NCBI RefSeq assembly: GCF_900199205.1
Contig: NZ_OBMJ01000001.1
Location: forward strand, 7,557,001 to 7,621,000
Origin: Streptomyces sp. 1331.2
Lineage (GTDB): Bacteria; Actinomycetota; Actinomycetes; Streptomycetales; Streptomycetaceae
Reading direction: 5' to 3'
Length of the DNA: 64,000 nucleotides
Shown here one piece after another: positions 28,213 to 38,364 of this stretch. Each line of letters begins with the position of its first letter. Position 1 is the first letter of the stretch. The notes beneath the pieces were generated by a model. The model saw nothing but the letters and a program-made list of their open reading frames with translations, was not told the origin of the DNA and made no database searches. A program made the translations under genes and the position numbers.

Positions 28213-29037
28213 ATGTGGCTCGTGCTCTGCGACCCGCGCGACCTGGCGGCGCTGTGGGCCTACGCCGGGCTGCGGGCGCGCGGGCTGGCGCCACTGGAAC
28301 TGCTCTCCCCACAGGCCCTGGTCGGCTCCCCGCGGACGGTGCACCGCATCGACCGGTACGGCGCCCGCTTCGAGGTGGGCCTGCCCGACGGGCGCGTGCT
28401 GGCCAGCGATGACGTCGACGGGGTGCTCAATCGGGCGGTCGGCGTGGCCGTCGGGCCCGCGCCGCCCGGCACCGTGTCCGACACCTTGTCCGACACCTTG
28501 TCCGGCACCGAGGGGGAAACCAAGGACGACCGGGGCGAGGCCGGCTACGTGCAGGAGGAGTTGAACGCCCTGCTGCTCAGCCTGCTCACCTGCCTCGCCC
28601 CGGTCTCGGTCAACCGCCCCACCGCGAGCGGCCTGTACGGGCCCTGGCGCTCGGCGGCGGAGTGGACCGTGCTCGCGGCCCGGGCCGGGCTGGTGGTGTC
28701 GCCACTACGGCTGACCGACCGACCGGGGGAGGCCCCGCAACGGGCGGCGGCCGCCGTGACCGGGCGCGTGCTGGTGCTCGGCGGGCACGTGTGCGGCGCG
28801 CCCGCCGACGAGGATCCGGAGGCGTACGCCCGGCTCGCCCGGCTGGCCGGCACCGAACTGCTGGGCATCGACGTGGTGGGGCCCGAACTGCCGGGCACCG
28901 ACGTGCCCCCCGACGGCGGCAACCACCGGACGGTCTTCGGCGGGGCGGACCCCCTGCCCGACCTCCGGGTCGGCGGCGAGGCCTTCCTCGACCGTCTGCT
29001 GGACCACCTCAAGGGGCTGTCCCCGGGCCCCCGATGA
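28213..29037 (+). CDS. ATP-grasp-associated protein
   Basis: 274 residues. It opens MWLVLCDPRDLAALWAYAGL, and residues ~115-160 (QEELNALLLSLLTCL, PVSVNRPTASGLYGPWRS) look like a pre-ATP-grasp segment. No ATP-grasp catalytic motifs are visible, so it probably acts with the ATP-grasp enzyme encoded by the overlapping next gene. A duplicated DTLSDTLS motif near residue 90 suggests a short repeat expansion. Exact role unknown. Confidence 0.62.
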   Translation: MWLVLCDPRDLAALWAYAGLRARGLAPLELLSPQALVGSPRTVHRIDRYGARFEVGLPDGRVLASDDVDGVLNRAVGVAVGPAPPGTVSDTLSDTLSGTEGETKDDRGEAGYVQEELNALLLSLLTCLAPVSVNRPTASGLYGPWRSAAEWTVLAARAGLVVSPLRLTDRPGEAPQRAAAAVTGRVLVLGGHVCGAPADEDPEAYARLARLAGTELLGIDVVGPELPGTDVPPDGGNHRTVFGGADPLPDLRVGGEAFLDRLLDHLKGLSPGPR

Positions 29038-29948
29038 TCGTCGTCTGCGGCATCGCCAGTGAGTCGCCGATCGCCCGGGTCACCGCAGCGCTCGACGAGC
29101 TCGGGCTGCCCCACACCATGCTCCACCAACGACGCTTCCTGGAGCAGCCGTTCGAGCTGGAGGTGAGCGGAACCGGGGTCCGGGGGCACCTGCTCGACCA
29201 CGGCACGTCCGTCGACCTCGCCGCCGTCACCGGCATCTACACCCGGCTGACGGACTGGCGGGTGCTGCCCGAGGTACGGGCGGCGGGCGAGGAGACCGTC
29301 CGCCGGTGCCGGAGCTGGCACCAGGCCGTCGGCACCTGGATCGAACTGGCCCCGGGGCGCGTGATGAACCGGGCGACCGCGACCATGTCCAACCTGTCGA
29401 AGCCGTACCAGGCCCAGCTGATCGCCCGGGCCGGGTTCCGGGTGCCGGAGACCCTGGTCACCAACGACCCCGAGCTCGTCCACGAGTTCAGGGCGCGCCA
29501 CGGCATGCTGGCCTACAAGTCGATCAGCAGCGTCCGCTCGATCGTCCGGATCCTCGACCGGGCCGCGCTCGACCGGCTGCCGCTCATCCGCTCCTGCCCG
29601 GTGCAGTTCCAGCGCTACGTCCCCGGCACCAACCTCCGGGTGCACACCGTGGCCGGTCGGCTGTTCGCGACCCTGATCCGGACCGACCGGGTGGACTACC
29701 GCTACGCCCACCAGGACGGCGGCCGGGCCGAACTCTCCGCGTGGCAGCCGCCCGAGGACCTGGCCGGGCGGTGCCTGCTGCTGGCCGAGGGACTAGGGCT
29801 GGACTTCGCCGGCATCGACCTGCTCCTGGGCGACGACGGCGAGGTCTACTGCTTCGAGGTCAACCCCAGCCCCGCGTTCAGCTACTTCGAGGCGCACACC
29901 GGCCAGCCGATCGCCCGCGCCGTCGCCCGCGCCCTCGCGGACCGCTGA
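29034..29948 (+). CDS. RimK-like ATP-grasp ligase
   Basis: 304 residues, ATG overlapping the previous stop (ATGA). The N-terminal domain has AVTGIYTRLTDWRVLPEV, typical of ATP-grasp peptide or amino-acid ligases of the RimK/MvdD group. The central domain carries LAYKSISS (ATP-binding Lys) and VQFQRYVPGTNLRVHTVAG. The metal-binding end is FAGIDLLLGDDG followed by CFEVNPSPAFSYFE near residue 272. These enzymes use ATP to form an amide bond on a carboxylate, often a peptide C-terminus. The substrate is not evident; other proteins of this operon are candidates by context. Last gene of the operon. Confidence 0.85.
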   Translation: MIVVCGIASESPIARVTAALDELGLPHTMLHQRRFLEQPFELEVSGTGVRGHLLDHGTSVDLAAVTGIYTRLTDWRVLPEVRAAGEETVRRCRSWHQAVGTWIELAPGRVMNRATATMSNLSKPYQAQLIARAGFRVPETLVTNDPELVHEFRARHGMLAYKSISSVRSIVRILDRAALDRLPLIRSCPVQFQRYVPGTNLRVHTVAGRLFATLIRTDRVDYRYAHQDGGRAELSAWQPPEDLAGRCLLLAEGLGLDFAGIDLLLGDDGEVYCFEVNPSPAFSYFEAHTGQPIARAVARALADR

Positions 29949-29973
29949 CGGACCGGCCCGCGACCGGCTCCGG

Positions 29974-30408
29974 CTACGGCCGCAACAGCCGCTCCAGCAC
30001 CCGGCCGAAGACGAGCCGGCCCACGGCAGCGACGAGCGGATCGGCGAAGCGCGGCAGCCCGGCGATCAGCAACTCCTCCGCCCAGACCACCTCGCTGCCG
30101 CCGCCCACCGCCCGTACGCGCAGCACGGCCCCTCCGCGGACCGGGCGGCCGCGCTTGACCAGCCGGCAGAGCCCGTCGCGTCCGGGCCCGGGCGCGACCA
30201 GTTCGACGATCTCCATCGGATCGTCGAAGCGCAGCGGCCCGAAGGCCGTCCGGGCCAGGACCACGTCGCCCGCCTCCCGGCCGGTGCCCCGGGCCACCCC
30301 GACCCGGGTGAACGGCACCCGCTCCCCGTGCCGGGGCCAGGCGGTCAGCCGCTCCCAGCAGCGGGCGGGCGGCAGCGGCGAACGGCGGGTCAGGACGAAG
30401 CGGGCCAT
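29974..30408 (-). CDS. SRPBCC-family protein
   Basis: 144 residues. The N-terminus MARFVLTRRSPLPPARCWERLTAWPRHGERVPFT and the later VWAEELLI plus C-terminal amphipathic helix fit the START/SRPBCC (polyketide cyclase-like) fold, which binds small hydrophobic molecules. Lies 51 nt downstream of the Rieske oxygenase gene on the same strand, so the two are probably cotranscribed. Ligand unknown. Confidence 0.75.
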   Translation of the reverse strand: MARFVLTRRSPLPPARCWERLTAWPRHGERVPFTRVGVARGTGREAGDVVLARTAFGPLRFDDPMEIVELVAPGPGRDGLCRLVKRGRPVRGGAVLRVRAVGGGSEVVWAEELLIAGLPRFADPLVAAVGRLVFGRVLERLLRP

Positions 30409-30459
30409 GGGCCCACCGTAGTGCCGCCCGGCCGACCCGCCGGGCGGCGGCTGCCTGGC

Positions 30460-31572
30460 TCAGCCGCGCGCGACGCCGCTGGGACTGCGACTCTCGCCCG
30501 TGAGCGAGGCCGAGGGCGCCGGGAGGTGCGCCTGCTGGTCCGGAGGGTAGAACTGCCGGGCCCAGTGCCGCATCGCGCCGATCGGCCCGTCGCCGGGGGC
30601 GAGCCTGGGCGGCGACAGGTACTTCTTGGTGGACCAGATCGGGAAGTCGGCGGCGGTGAATTCCAGGTTGCGCTTGAACATCGGCCCGGCCAGCATCGCG
30701 GTGACCGCGCGGCTGACGGTGCGGGCGAGGACCGGGGGCAGGCCGGCCGGCTCGCGCATGACGAAGCGGCTCGCCTGCCGCAGCTGCATCCGGCCGGGGG
30801 CGACCTGGGTGGCCATCACCAGCGAGCAGATCTCCAGGCCGAGCGAGGGCGTGCGGACGTCGGTGTGCAGCGCGGTGAGGCCGTACCCGTCGACCTCGAC
30901 GTCGACCTGCCGCAGGCCGAGCAGCGGGAAGGTCTCCTGCACCCGCATCGAGATGTGGAAGCTGGTGCCGTCGAATTCCACCGGGGCCGCCAACTCGCCC
31001 TGGGGCCAACCGTGCAGGGTGACGAAGTGGCCCAGGTCGAAGGAGTTCTCCATGACGTCCTGGGCGTAGCCGGGCATCTCGAAGGAGGCGTGGCGCAGTG
31101 GCTGCCGGCCGTCGTCGAGGACGTGCCAGGACGGGACCTCCCAGTCCGGTTCCCGGCCGTCGTGGTGGCGCCAGACGAGGACCGCCTCGTTCACCTCGCG
31201 CACCGGCAGCTGTGCCAGGGCGGCCTTCGGCGGCGGGGTGCCGTATCCGGTGCGCACGCAGTGGCCGTCGGCGTCGAAGGCGAAGCGGTGGAAGGGGCAG
31301 ACCAGGTCGTCGTCTTCCACCGCCGCCAGGCCGAGGTGGGCGCCCAGGTGCGGGCAGTACGGGCGGATGGCCCGCAGTCGGCCGTTCCGCATCCGGTACA
31401 ACACGACGTCCTCACCGGCGAGTTGGCGGGTGAGGACGGTGCCGGGCGGCAGCTCGGCGGAGAAGGCGAGTGCGGACCAGCCGTCGGGGTAGGGCATCGC
31501 CGGTGGCAGGGCGAGGTCGGCCGCGGTGGGGCGGTCGCTCACGGGGTGGACGTGCTTGTGGGACACGCGCAT
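30460..31572 (-). CDS. Rieske-type [2Fe-2S] oxygenase, KshA-like
   Basis: 370 residues. The Rieske centre is YCPHLGAHLG (~72) with CPFHRFAF (~92), giving Cys-His/Cys-His ligation. The mononuclear iron site is NSFDLGHFVTLHG (~180-192) with an Asp/His/His arrangement. This matches steroid or terpenoid ring hydroxylases such as 3-ketosteroid 9-alpha-hydroxylase. It needs an electron-donating reductase that is not encoded nearby. Start ATG at 31572 follows AGGAGAG. Divergent from the S33 peptidase gene. Confidence 0.88.
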   Translation of the reverse strand: MRVSHKHVHPVSDRPTAADLALPPAMPYPDGWSALAFSAELPPGTVLTRQLAGEDVVLYRMRNGRLRAIRPYCPHLGAHLGLAAVEDDDLVCPFHRFAFDADGHCVRTGYGTPPPKAALAQLPVREVNEAVLVWRHHDGREPDWEVPSWHVLDDGRQPLRHASFEMPGYAQDVMENSFDLGHFVTLHGWPQGELAAPVEFDGTSFHISMRVQETFPLLGLRQVDVEVDGYGLTALHTDVRTPSLGLEICSLVMATQVAPGRMQLRQASRFVMREPAGLPPVLARTVSRAVTAMLAGPMFKRNLEFTAADFPIWSTKKYLSPPRLAPGDGPIGAMRHWARQFYPPDQQAHLPAPSASLTGESRSPSGVARG

Positions 31573-31805
31573 GAACTCTCCTGTCGGGGTCCGTCCGGCG
31601 CCGCCCCTCCCAGGCGATTAGCGCTCGAACAGAATGCATTTCAGATGCTAGCCACGGATCGTGAGCACGCGCACGGCCAACTTCCCCAGAGAGGTAGAAG
31701 TCTGATGATCAGTCAGATCCGGCAGTCGAATCGAAGCGGTCAAAGCTTGGTAAATTCCGGTCGACCCCCTGGATGTGCCATTGCACATGTCACATCATGC
31801 TCTCC

Positions 31806-33429
31806 ATGAGAAAAGCCACCGCCCTGTTCGCGGCCGTCACGGCCCTCGCCGCCCTCGGCGGAACCTCCGCCTCCGCCGCCGGGCCGGACGCCACCGACCT
31901 GGTGGACACCGGCCAGGGAAAGCTCGTCTGGAGCTCCTGCAACGACGCCACCGCCCCCGCGCTGCAGTGCGCGATGCTCGACGTGCCGGTCGACTACACC
32001 GACCCGCACGGGCGGAAGATCAGCATCAAGCTGAACCGGCTCCCCGCCACCGCGCCCAAGGACAAGCAGCAGGGGCCGATCCTGCTCAACCCCGGCGGCC
32101 CCGGCGACTCCGGTCTCTGGATGCCCGCGTACATCTCCGGCCAGATCCCGGCGGACGTCGCCTCGACCTACGACTGGATCGGCTTCGACCCGCGCGGCAC
32201 CAACGGCAGCGACCCCCATGTGGTCTGCGACGCCCACTACTTCGACGGCGAGCGCCCCGACTACCAGGTGAGCCAGGGCACTTCCAAGGTCTGGCTGAAG
32301 AAGGCAGCCGGCTACGCCGCCGACTGCGCGGCCGACTGGTCCTGGCTGCTGCCGCACATGAGCACCGTCGACAACGCCCGCGACATGGACAGCATCCGCC
32401 GGGCGCTCGGAGTCCCGAAGATCAACTTCTACGGCGGCTCCTGGGGCACCTCGCTCGGCTCCACCTACGGCCAGCTGTTCCCCTCGCACGTGCGCCGGAT
32501 GGTGCTGGACAGCATCGTCGGACCGACCATCAGCTGGTACGACCACAACATCCTGCAGGACAAGGAACACCAGCGCCGCTTCGACGCCTTCGCCGCCTGG
32601 ACCGCCAAAGCCGATTCCGTCTACCACCTGGGCACCGACGCCGCCGCCGTGGAGCAGGCCTACCACCAGGTCGAGGACGCCCTGCGCAAGGACCCGGTCG
32701 ACGCCGCCCCCGCCCCCGGCAGGATCGGCCCGGCCGAGTTCGAGGACACCTTCTACGGCGGCGGCTACAACTTCCTGCGCTGGCCCCGGATGGCCACCGT
32801 CCTCTCCGCGTACGTCACCCAGCACGACACCCGCCCGCTGAACATCGCCTACAACCGGTACGCGGCCCCGGGCGCCGACGACGGCGCCTTCCCGGCCTAC
32901 AACGCGGCGCAGTGCACCGAGAACGCCTGGCCGCGCGACTGGGAGGTCTGGAAGAAGGACCAGGCGAAGGTCGACGCCGTCGCGCCCTTCTACACCTACA
33001 ACAACATGTGGTACAACGCCGCCTGCATGTTCTGGCCGTACCAGGGCAACCCGGCCGGCCGACTGAAGATCACCGGTAAGGGCCTGCCCCCCCGTGCTGC
33101 TCTTCCAGGCCACCGAGGACGCCGCCACCCCGTACGAGGGCGGCCTCGCCATGCACGACGCGCTGCCGGGCTCCAGGCTCGTCGTCCAGAACGGCGGCAG
33201 CTTCCACGAGATCCTCTTCCACGGCAACGCCTGCCTGGACGACACCTTCACCGCCTACCTGCGCGACGGCAGCCTGCCCCAGGGCAAGGGGCGGATCGCC
33301 AAGACCTGCGCGCCCGAAGCCGATCCGGCGCCGGTGTACGTGACCCCGCCGCCGGCGACCGCCAAGGCCGCGCCGCCGGCCGGGCTCGCCCCGACGGACC
33401 CGGAGGCCGTGCGCGGCGTCCTGCGGTAG
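31806..33429 (+). pseudogene. Secreted S33-family aminopeptidase, frameshifted
   Basis: Alpha/beta-hydrolase of the tripeptidyl-aminopeptidase type. Signal peptide 1-25 (MRKATALFAAVTALAALG), oxyanion region NPGGPGDSG, nucleophile elbow GGSWGTSLGS. The main frame is lost at a run of seven C (33087-33093). The C-terminal part resumes one frame over with LLFQATEDAATPYEGG (acid Asp) and SFHEILFHGNACLDD (His), ending at 33429. Six C would restore one continuous protein. Either a recent inactivating +1 insertion or a homopolymer sequencing error; the otherwise intact sequence leaves both open. ATG at 31806 chosen for the signal peptide; no clear RBS. Confidence 0.82.
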
Positions 33430-33682
33430 CCGTCCGCGCCGAACCGGGGGGCGGCCGCTTCCGTGAACCGGGGCGGCCGCTTCCGGCCAGTGGCACGGGC
33501 CGGGTGCGCCGGGGCGTGCGCCGGTGCGCCGGGTCGGTGACTTCACCCAATTCACCGGACGAGAAAGCGAGTTGGCGCCCGGCGTGGATGTGGTGGAGCA
33601 TGGGCGGGGGCCCCGGTCCGTCGCGGCGCGCATGCGCCGCGGCCGAGGCGTCCTGCGCGTGCTGGGGGAGGAGGCGGGTCCG

Positions 33683-34048
33683 GTGAATCCGGTCGAACGT
33701 CCGTTTCTGGTCCGAGGAAGGGCGGTCCCCCTGGCCAGGTACCTGGCCGAGGAGGACATCGAGGGACTGGTGGCCTGCTCCTGCATCGGGAACGAGGTGA
33801 GCATCGAGCTCGCGGACACCCGGATCCTGGTGAGCCTGGTCGACGTGGCCGACGTGATGCGGCTCAACTTCCACATGGTCCAGGACGGCCCGGCCAAGCC
33901 CCGCTCCTGGTCGCGCCGGATGCCCCTCGGCACCACCCCGCGGGAGATCGCGGCCCGCATCGCGCTGGACGTCCGCACCCTGGAGCGCGAGTTGGCGCCG
34001 CTGCGGCGCCGCCCGCCGGTCGTCCCGTCGCAGCGCCGCCCGCACTGA
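33683..34048 (+). CDS. Hypothetical protein
   Basis: 121 residues from GTG 33683, 8 nt after GGAGGAGG; an upstream in-frame ATG at 33632 is also possible. Contains VACSCIGNEVSIELADTRILVSLVD, then an Arg-rich helical C-terminus. I recognise no family. The region just upstream (33441-33486) holds two direct copies of GAACCGGGG-CGGCCGCTTCCG. Convergent with the M64 peptidase gene across a strong hairpin. Confidence 0.5.
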   Translation: MNPVERPFLVRGRAVPLARYLAEEDIEGLVACSCIGNEVSIELADTRILVSLVDVADVMRLNFHMVQDGPAKPRSWSRRMPLGTTPREIAARIALDVRTLERELAPLRRRPPVVPSQRRPH

Positions 34049-34095
34049 CCGGGCGCACCGGCGGGGCGCCGGCGGCACGGTGGCTGCGCATCGGT

Positions 34096-34149
34096 GGGGT
34101 ACGGCTCGGGCCCGGCAGCACAACCGCTGCCGGGCCCGAGCCGTACCCC
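34096..34149. terminator. Bidirectional terminator with a 24-bp perfect stem
   Basis: Arms 34096-34119 and 34126-34149 are exact reverse complements (core GGCTCGGGCCCGG), with a 6-nt loop ACAACC. It lies between two convergent genes. Confidence 0.85.
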
Positions 34150-34183
34150 GCCTCACCGCTCCGACGCGACGTGCGACGGGGGA

Positions 34184-35551
34184 TCAGCCCGCCTGGCGCG
34201 TCACCGGCCAGGTCAGGCTCGCGGTCAGGTTCGTCCGCAGCGCCGGGTCGGCCACGTCCGGAGTGGGGTCGGTGGCGACGGCGGTGAGCAGGTGCGGCCG
34301 CCAGCGGGGCCCGGTCAGCTTGAGGTCGGCGAGCTCCAGCGCGGTGCGGTCGCGCAGTGCGACCAGCTCGCGCCCGTCCAGGTACCAGCGCAGCCGGGTG
34401 CCGGGCACGGGCAGGTCGACGGCCAGGCGGTCGGCGCCGGTGAGCCAACTGCCCTCGGCGGTCGGGCTGGTGAGCGGGGTGGCGTGGCGGTAGAAACCGG
34501 CGATCATCGCCTCGCGCCCGGGCAGGTTGAACTCCCGCCCCAGCGAGCGCATGATCGAGTTCTCGGTCGGCCGGTACAGCCCGGTCGGGTAGTAGCCGCC
34601 GCCCTCGTACGTGCCGACCGTGCCACCGTCCGGGGAGGCCTGACCGAGCCAGCGCGACCACTTGCTGCCCTGCTGCCGCATCCGGTCGGCGGTCAGCGTA
34701 CTGATGTTGGGCTCGGCCGGCTCCGCGCCCTGGTACGTCCCCTGGCCGTCGTAGGCGTACTCGTCGGCGAGCTTGCCCAGCGAGTGGCCGGTCTCGTGCA
34801 CCGCGATCTGCCCGGACTTCGCGTTCCCGCCCGCCACGGTGGCGATGCCCTCGTAGCCGAGCGGGGACTTGACGTCGTTGTAGCCGGCGCCGCCGTACTT
34901 GGCGCTGTTGGCCACCACGAGCACCAGGTCCGCCTGCGGGGCCTTGGCGGCGTACCGCTCGACCGCCTTCTCGTCCACGCAGAGCAGGCGCTCCACGCCG
35001 TCGCACCAGAAGTACGAGCCCAGCGCGGTGTGCCGCACCGTCGCCTGGTCCGGATCCCCCGTCACCCCCGACTCCGGCGAAACGGCGGACACCGCCCAGA
35101 CGTTGAACAGCCCGCGGTACGTCGCGTACGGCTCGACGGCGGTCACCTCCCGCCACTTCTCGGCCGCGTCGGTACGGAACTTCTCCTGCTCCTGCGCGGA
35201 GTAGCCGTCGCCGATCACCACCACGTCCAGCTTCGTCGCCGGGTCGCCGCTGCGGACCAGCGGCGTCACGTCGCCGTCCCCCTGCACCGGGGCCACGCCC
35301 TGGGGGCGGACGGTGAGGAAGGGTGAGACGGCCGGGGCCTGGACGCGGGAGATGCTGCCGTCCTCGGCGAAGGCCTCCACCGGACGCGTGGCCGTCCCGG
35401 ACGGCGGCGCCGCGGCGGACACGAGGTCGGCGGCCTGGTCGGTCGGCGCGCGGTCGCCCGGTGCGGCCCAGGCGGGGGCGGAGCCGAGGAGCGCCGCGGC
35501 CAGGGCGGCGGCGAGCAGCGCGGTGGTGGTTCTGGCGGCAGTGCGGTGCAC
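34184..35551 (-). CDS. Secreted M64-family metallopeptidase
   Basis: 455 residues. GTG 35551 chosen because GGAGG lies about 9 nt upstream and a signal peptide follows directly (ARTTTALLAAALAAALLG, cleavage after AWA); upstream starts at 35599 and 35623 have no site. Zinc motif HETGHSLGKLADEY near residues 250-263. DVVVIGDGYSAQEQEKF marks the family N-terminal catalytic region. M64 includes bacterial IgA peptidase; Streptomyces homologues are uncharacterised secreted proteases. A short beta domain forms the C-terminus. Monocistronic. Confidence 0.9.
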   Translation of the reverse strand: MHRTAARTTTALLAAALAAALLGSAPAWAAPGDRAPTDQAADLVSAAAPPSGTATRPVEAFAEDGSISRVQAPAVSPFLTVRPQGVAPVQGDGDVTPLVRSGDPATKLDVVVIGDGYSAQEQEKFRTDAAEKWREVTAVEPYATYRGLFNVWAVSAVSPESGVTGDPDQATVRHTALGSYFWCDGVERLLCVDEKAVERYAAKAPQADLVLVVANSAKYGGAGYNDVKSPLGYEGIATVAGGNAKSGQIAVHETGHSLGKLADEYAYDGQGTYQGAEPAEPNISTLTADRMRQQGSKWSRWLGQASPDGGTVGTYEGGGYYPTGLYRPTENSIMRSLGREFNLPGREAMIAGFYRHATPLTSPTAEGSWLTGADRLAVDLPVPGTRLRWYLDGRELVALRDRTALELADLKLTGPRWRPHLLTAVATDPTPDVADPALRTNLTASLTWPVTRQAG

Positions 35552-35645
35552 GGGTGTCGTCCTCCCGGGTGAATGGCCTGTGGCCCGCCCCCTTCCCATG
35601 TCGAGGACCTGACAATCATTCACCGGCCGCCGACCGGTAATACGG

Positions 35646-35676
35646 CGGCCCGCTCCCGTGGTGTGGGGGCGGGCCG
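35646..35676. terminator. Terminator of the thiol peroxidase gene
   Basis: 12-bp stem CGGCCCGCTCCC with one G-T pair and a 7-nt loop, 24 nt beyond the stop of the leftward tpx gene. Confidence 0.65.
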
Positions 35677-35699
35677 TTGTGGTGTCGGTGCGGGGTGGG

Positions 35700-36200
35700 T
35701 CAGTTGAGGGCGGCGAGGGCGGCCTGGTAGTCGGGCTCGTCGGCGATCTCGGGGACGAGTTCGGTGTGCAGGACGGTGTCGTTCTCGTCGAGGACGATGA
35801 CGGCGCGGGCGGTGAGGCCGGCGAGGGGGCCGTCGTTGATGGCGACGCCGTAGGTGTCGTGGAAGTCGCGCCCGCGCAGGGTGGAGAGGGTCTTGACGTT
35901 GTCCAGGCCCTCGGCGCCGCAGAAGCGGGCCTGGGCGAAGGGCAGGTCGGCGGAGATGCACAGCACGACGGTGTTCTCCAGGGCGGCGGCCTGGGTGTTG
36001 AAGGTGCGCACGGAGGTGGCGCAGGTGGGGGTGTCGATGCTGGGGAAGATGTTGAGGACCTTGCGCTGTCCGGCGAAGTCCTTGAGCGAGGTGTCCGCGA
36101 GTCCGGCGCCGACCAGCGTGAACGCGGGGGCCTGGGCGCCGGCGGCGGGCAGCGCGCCGCCGACCTGGACCGGGTTCCCCTTCAGCGTGACCTGAGCCAT
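35700..36200 (-). CDS. tpx: Thiol peroxidase (Tpx-type peroxiredoxin)
   Basis: 166 residues. Peroxidatic Cys60 in IDTPTCATSVRTF and resolving Cys94 in ARFCGAEG, the spacing of atypical 2-Cys Tpx. Reduces peroxides in the cytoplasm with thioredoxin. ATG at 36200 preceded by AGGAGG 7 nt upstream; a longer opening to 36272 has no RBS. Confidence 0.95.
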   Translation of the reverse strand: MAQVTLKGNPVQVGGALPAAGAQAPAFTLVGAGLADTSLKDFAGQRKVLNIFPSIDTPTCATSVRTFNTQAAALENTVVLCISADLPFAQARFCGAEGLDNVKTLSTLRGRDFHDTYGVAINDGPLAGLTARAVIVLDENDTVLHTELVPEIADEPDYQAALAALN

Positions 36201-36760
36201 GAAAAGCCTCCTACCGGCGGTGTACGGGAATGCAACGCCGCCGATCCTACTGCCCGGCCCCGCCACCCCCACCGGGTGACCACCGACCGGACACCCACCC
36301 CCCTACCCGCCGGGACAGGGCCTGTTCCGCCTCACGCCTGCGTGCCCGCCCCCGTGTTGGTGTCCGCGCCCGCGTCCGCGCGGGGGCCGGGGAGCGTGAA
36401 GCCCACACCCGTGAGCTCCTTGGTGGGGTTGTCGTTCCCTGATGGTCGGTATGGTGTCGGGCGCGGTGGTGTTCGTCACCCTCCCGGTTTTGCTGGGGTG
36501 GTGTCGTGTGGTGGGGTGTTTGGGCTTCATCGGCGGGTTTGATCGGCGGTACCCGGGGTGGTGTTCGGTTTGTTCTGTTGTCGGGGTTGTTCGGTGCAGA
36601 TTCATGAGAATTGTCTGTGATCGTGTGCTGGCTGCGTCCGGTGTAGGACCGGTGGGGTCATGGTGGGTGGGCGCGTTTGCCGTCCGGTGACGCGTGTGCC
36701 GCTTGTTGTCATGGTCTGTCTGTGCTGTCGGTACGACCGGAGTCGAGGGAATCCCATCTG
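36201..36760. other. Intergenic region upstream of the Pls-like gene
   Basis: About 560 bases. From ~36400 on it is markedly richer in G and T on the plus strand than its surroundings, continuing the base bias of the 5' end of the following gene. Only short openings are present and none is supported. It should contain the promoter and a long leader of the Pls-like gene; a ribosome binding site GAGGGA lies at 36745-36750. Confidence 0.5.
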
Positions 36761-38364
36761 ATGGACGCACGTGACGACTTGTCGGGTCCGGGCACGTTGG
36801 ACCGCCCGTATCCGGGTCAGGTGGCGGGCTGGCCGTTGTCGCGGCCCGCGCATCCGCGCAGCCTGTTCGATGTCATCGCTGCTACTGCTGACGCCCATCC
36901 CGATGCGCTCGCGCTCGATACCGGTGACACTGTGCTGGACTATCGTGCTCTGCTCCGCCGGGTCGATGTCCTGGCCGCTTCGCTTGCCGCCCGTGGTATC
37001 GGTTGTGGTGACCGCGTGGGTGTGCGTATCCCTTCGGGTACGGCCGGCCTGTACGTCGCGATCCTTGCCGTGTTGCGCTGCGGCGCTGCTTACGTTCCGG
37101 TGGATGCCGAGGATCCCGACGAGCGCGCGGAGATGATCTGGCGGGATGCCGGTGTGTGTGCTGTCCTGGGCGCGGACGCTGTCCTGGATGCGGGGTGCGC
37201 TCGCCCGGGTGGGCGCCCGGCGTGGCCTGCGCCCTCTGACGATGCCTGGATCATCTTCACTTCCGGTACGACCGGCCGTCCCAAGGGTGTCGCGGTGACT
37301 CACCGTGCCGCTGCTGCTTTCGTCGATGCCGAGGCCCGTCTTTTCCTGCGCCATCGCCCCTTGGGTCCCGGTGATCGTGTCCTGGCCGGTTTGTCGGTGG
37401 CTTTCGATGCCTCGTGTGAGGAGATGTGGCTGGCGTGGCGTCACGGCGCCTGCCTTGTGCCTGCCCCGCGCTCTCTCGTCAAAGCCGGCAGCGATCTCGG
37501 CCCCTGGCTGGTGGAGCGGCGTATCACGGCGGTGTCCACCGTTCCTACCCTGCTCGCCTTGTGGCCGCAGGAATGCCTGGAGGCGGTGCGCCTGATCATT
37601 GTCGGCGGTGAAGCCTGCCCGGCCGAACTCGTCGAGCGTCTGGCCATCGGCGGCCGCGAGTTCTGGAATACCTACGGTCCTACCGAGACCACTGTCGTCG
37701 CCACTGCCGCCCGTCTGTTGCCCGGCCGTCCTGTGCGCATCGGCGTCCCTCTGGACGGCTGGGAGATCGCCGTCGTGGACCCGGCCGGAAACCCTGTGCC
37801 CTGGTACGGCAGTGGTGAACTGCTGATCACCGGCGTCGGTACCGCCCGCTACCTCGACCCCGTCAAGGACGCCGAGAAGTTCAGCGCCCACCCTGCCCTG
37901 TCCTCACCGCGCGTCTACCGCAGCGGCGATCTGGTGCGCAACGACCCCGAAGGCCTGGTCTTCCTCGGCCGTGCCGACGACCAGGTCAAACTCGGCGGCC
38001 GGCGTATCGAGCTCGGCGAGATCGACGCCGCCCTGCAGGCCCTGCCCGGTATCCGGGCCGCGGCCGCCGCCGTGCGCAAGACCCCCGCCGGCGCCGACCT
38101 GCTCGTCGGCTACCTCGTCGCCCGCCCCCACACCACCCCGACCTCGCCGCCGCCCGCCGCCACCTCCTCGAACAGCTGCCCGCCCCGCTGGTCCCGGTCC
38201 TCGCCCTCGTCGACTCCCTGCCCACCCGCACCTCCGGCAAAGTCGACCGCGCCGCCCTGCCCTGGCCCCTGACCACCACCACCGGCCCCGCCACCACCAC
38301 CAACGCCACCGGCACCGCCGCCGGCCCCGCCGCCACCACCACCGCCACCGGCACCGGCCTCGAC

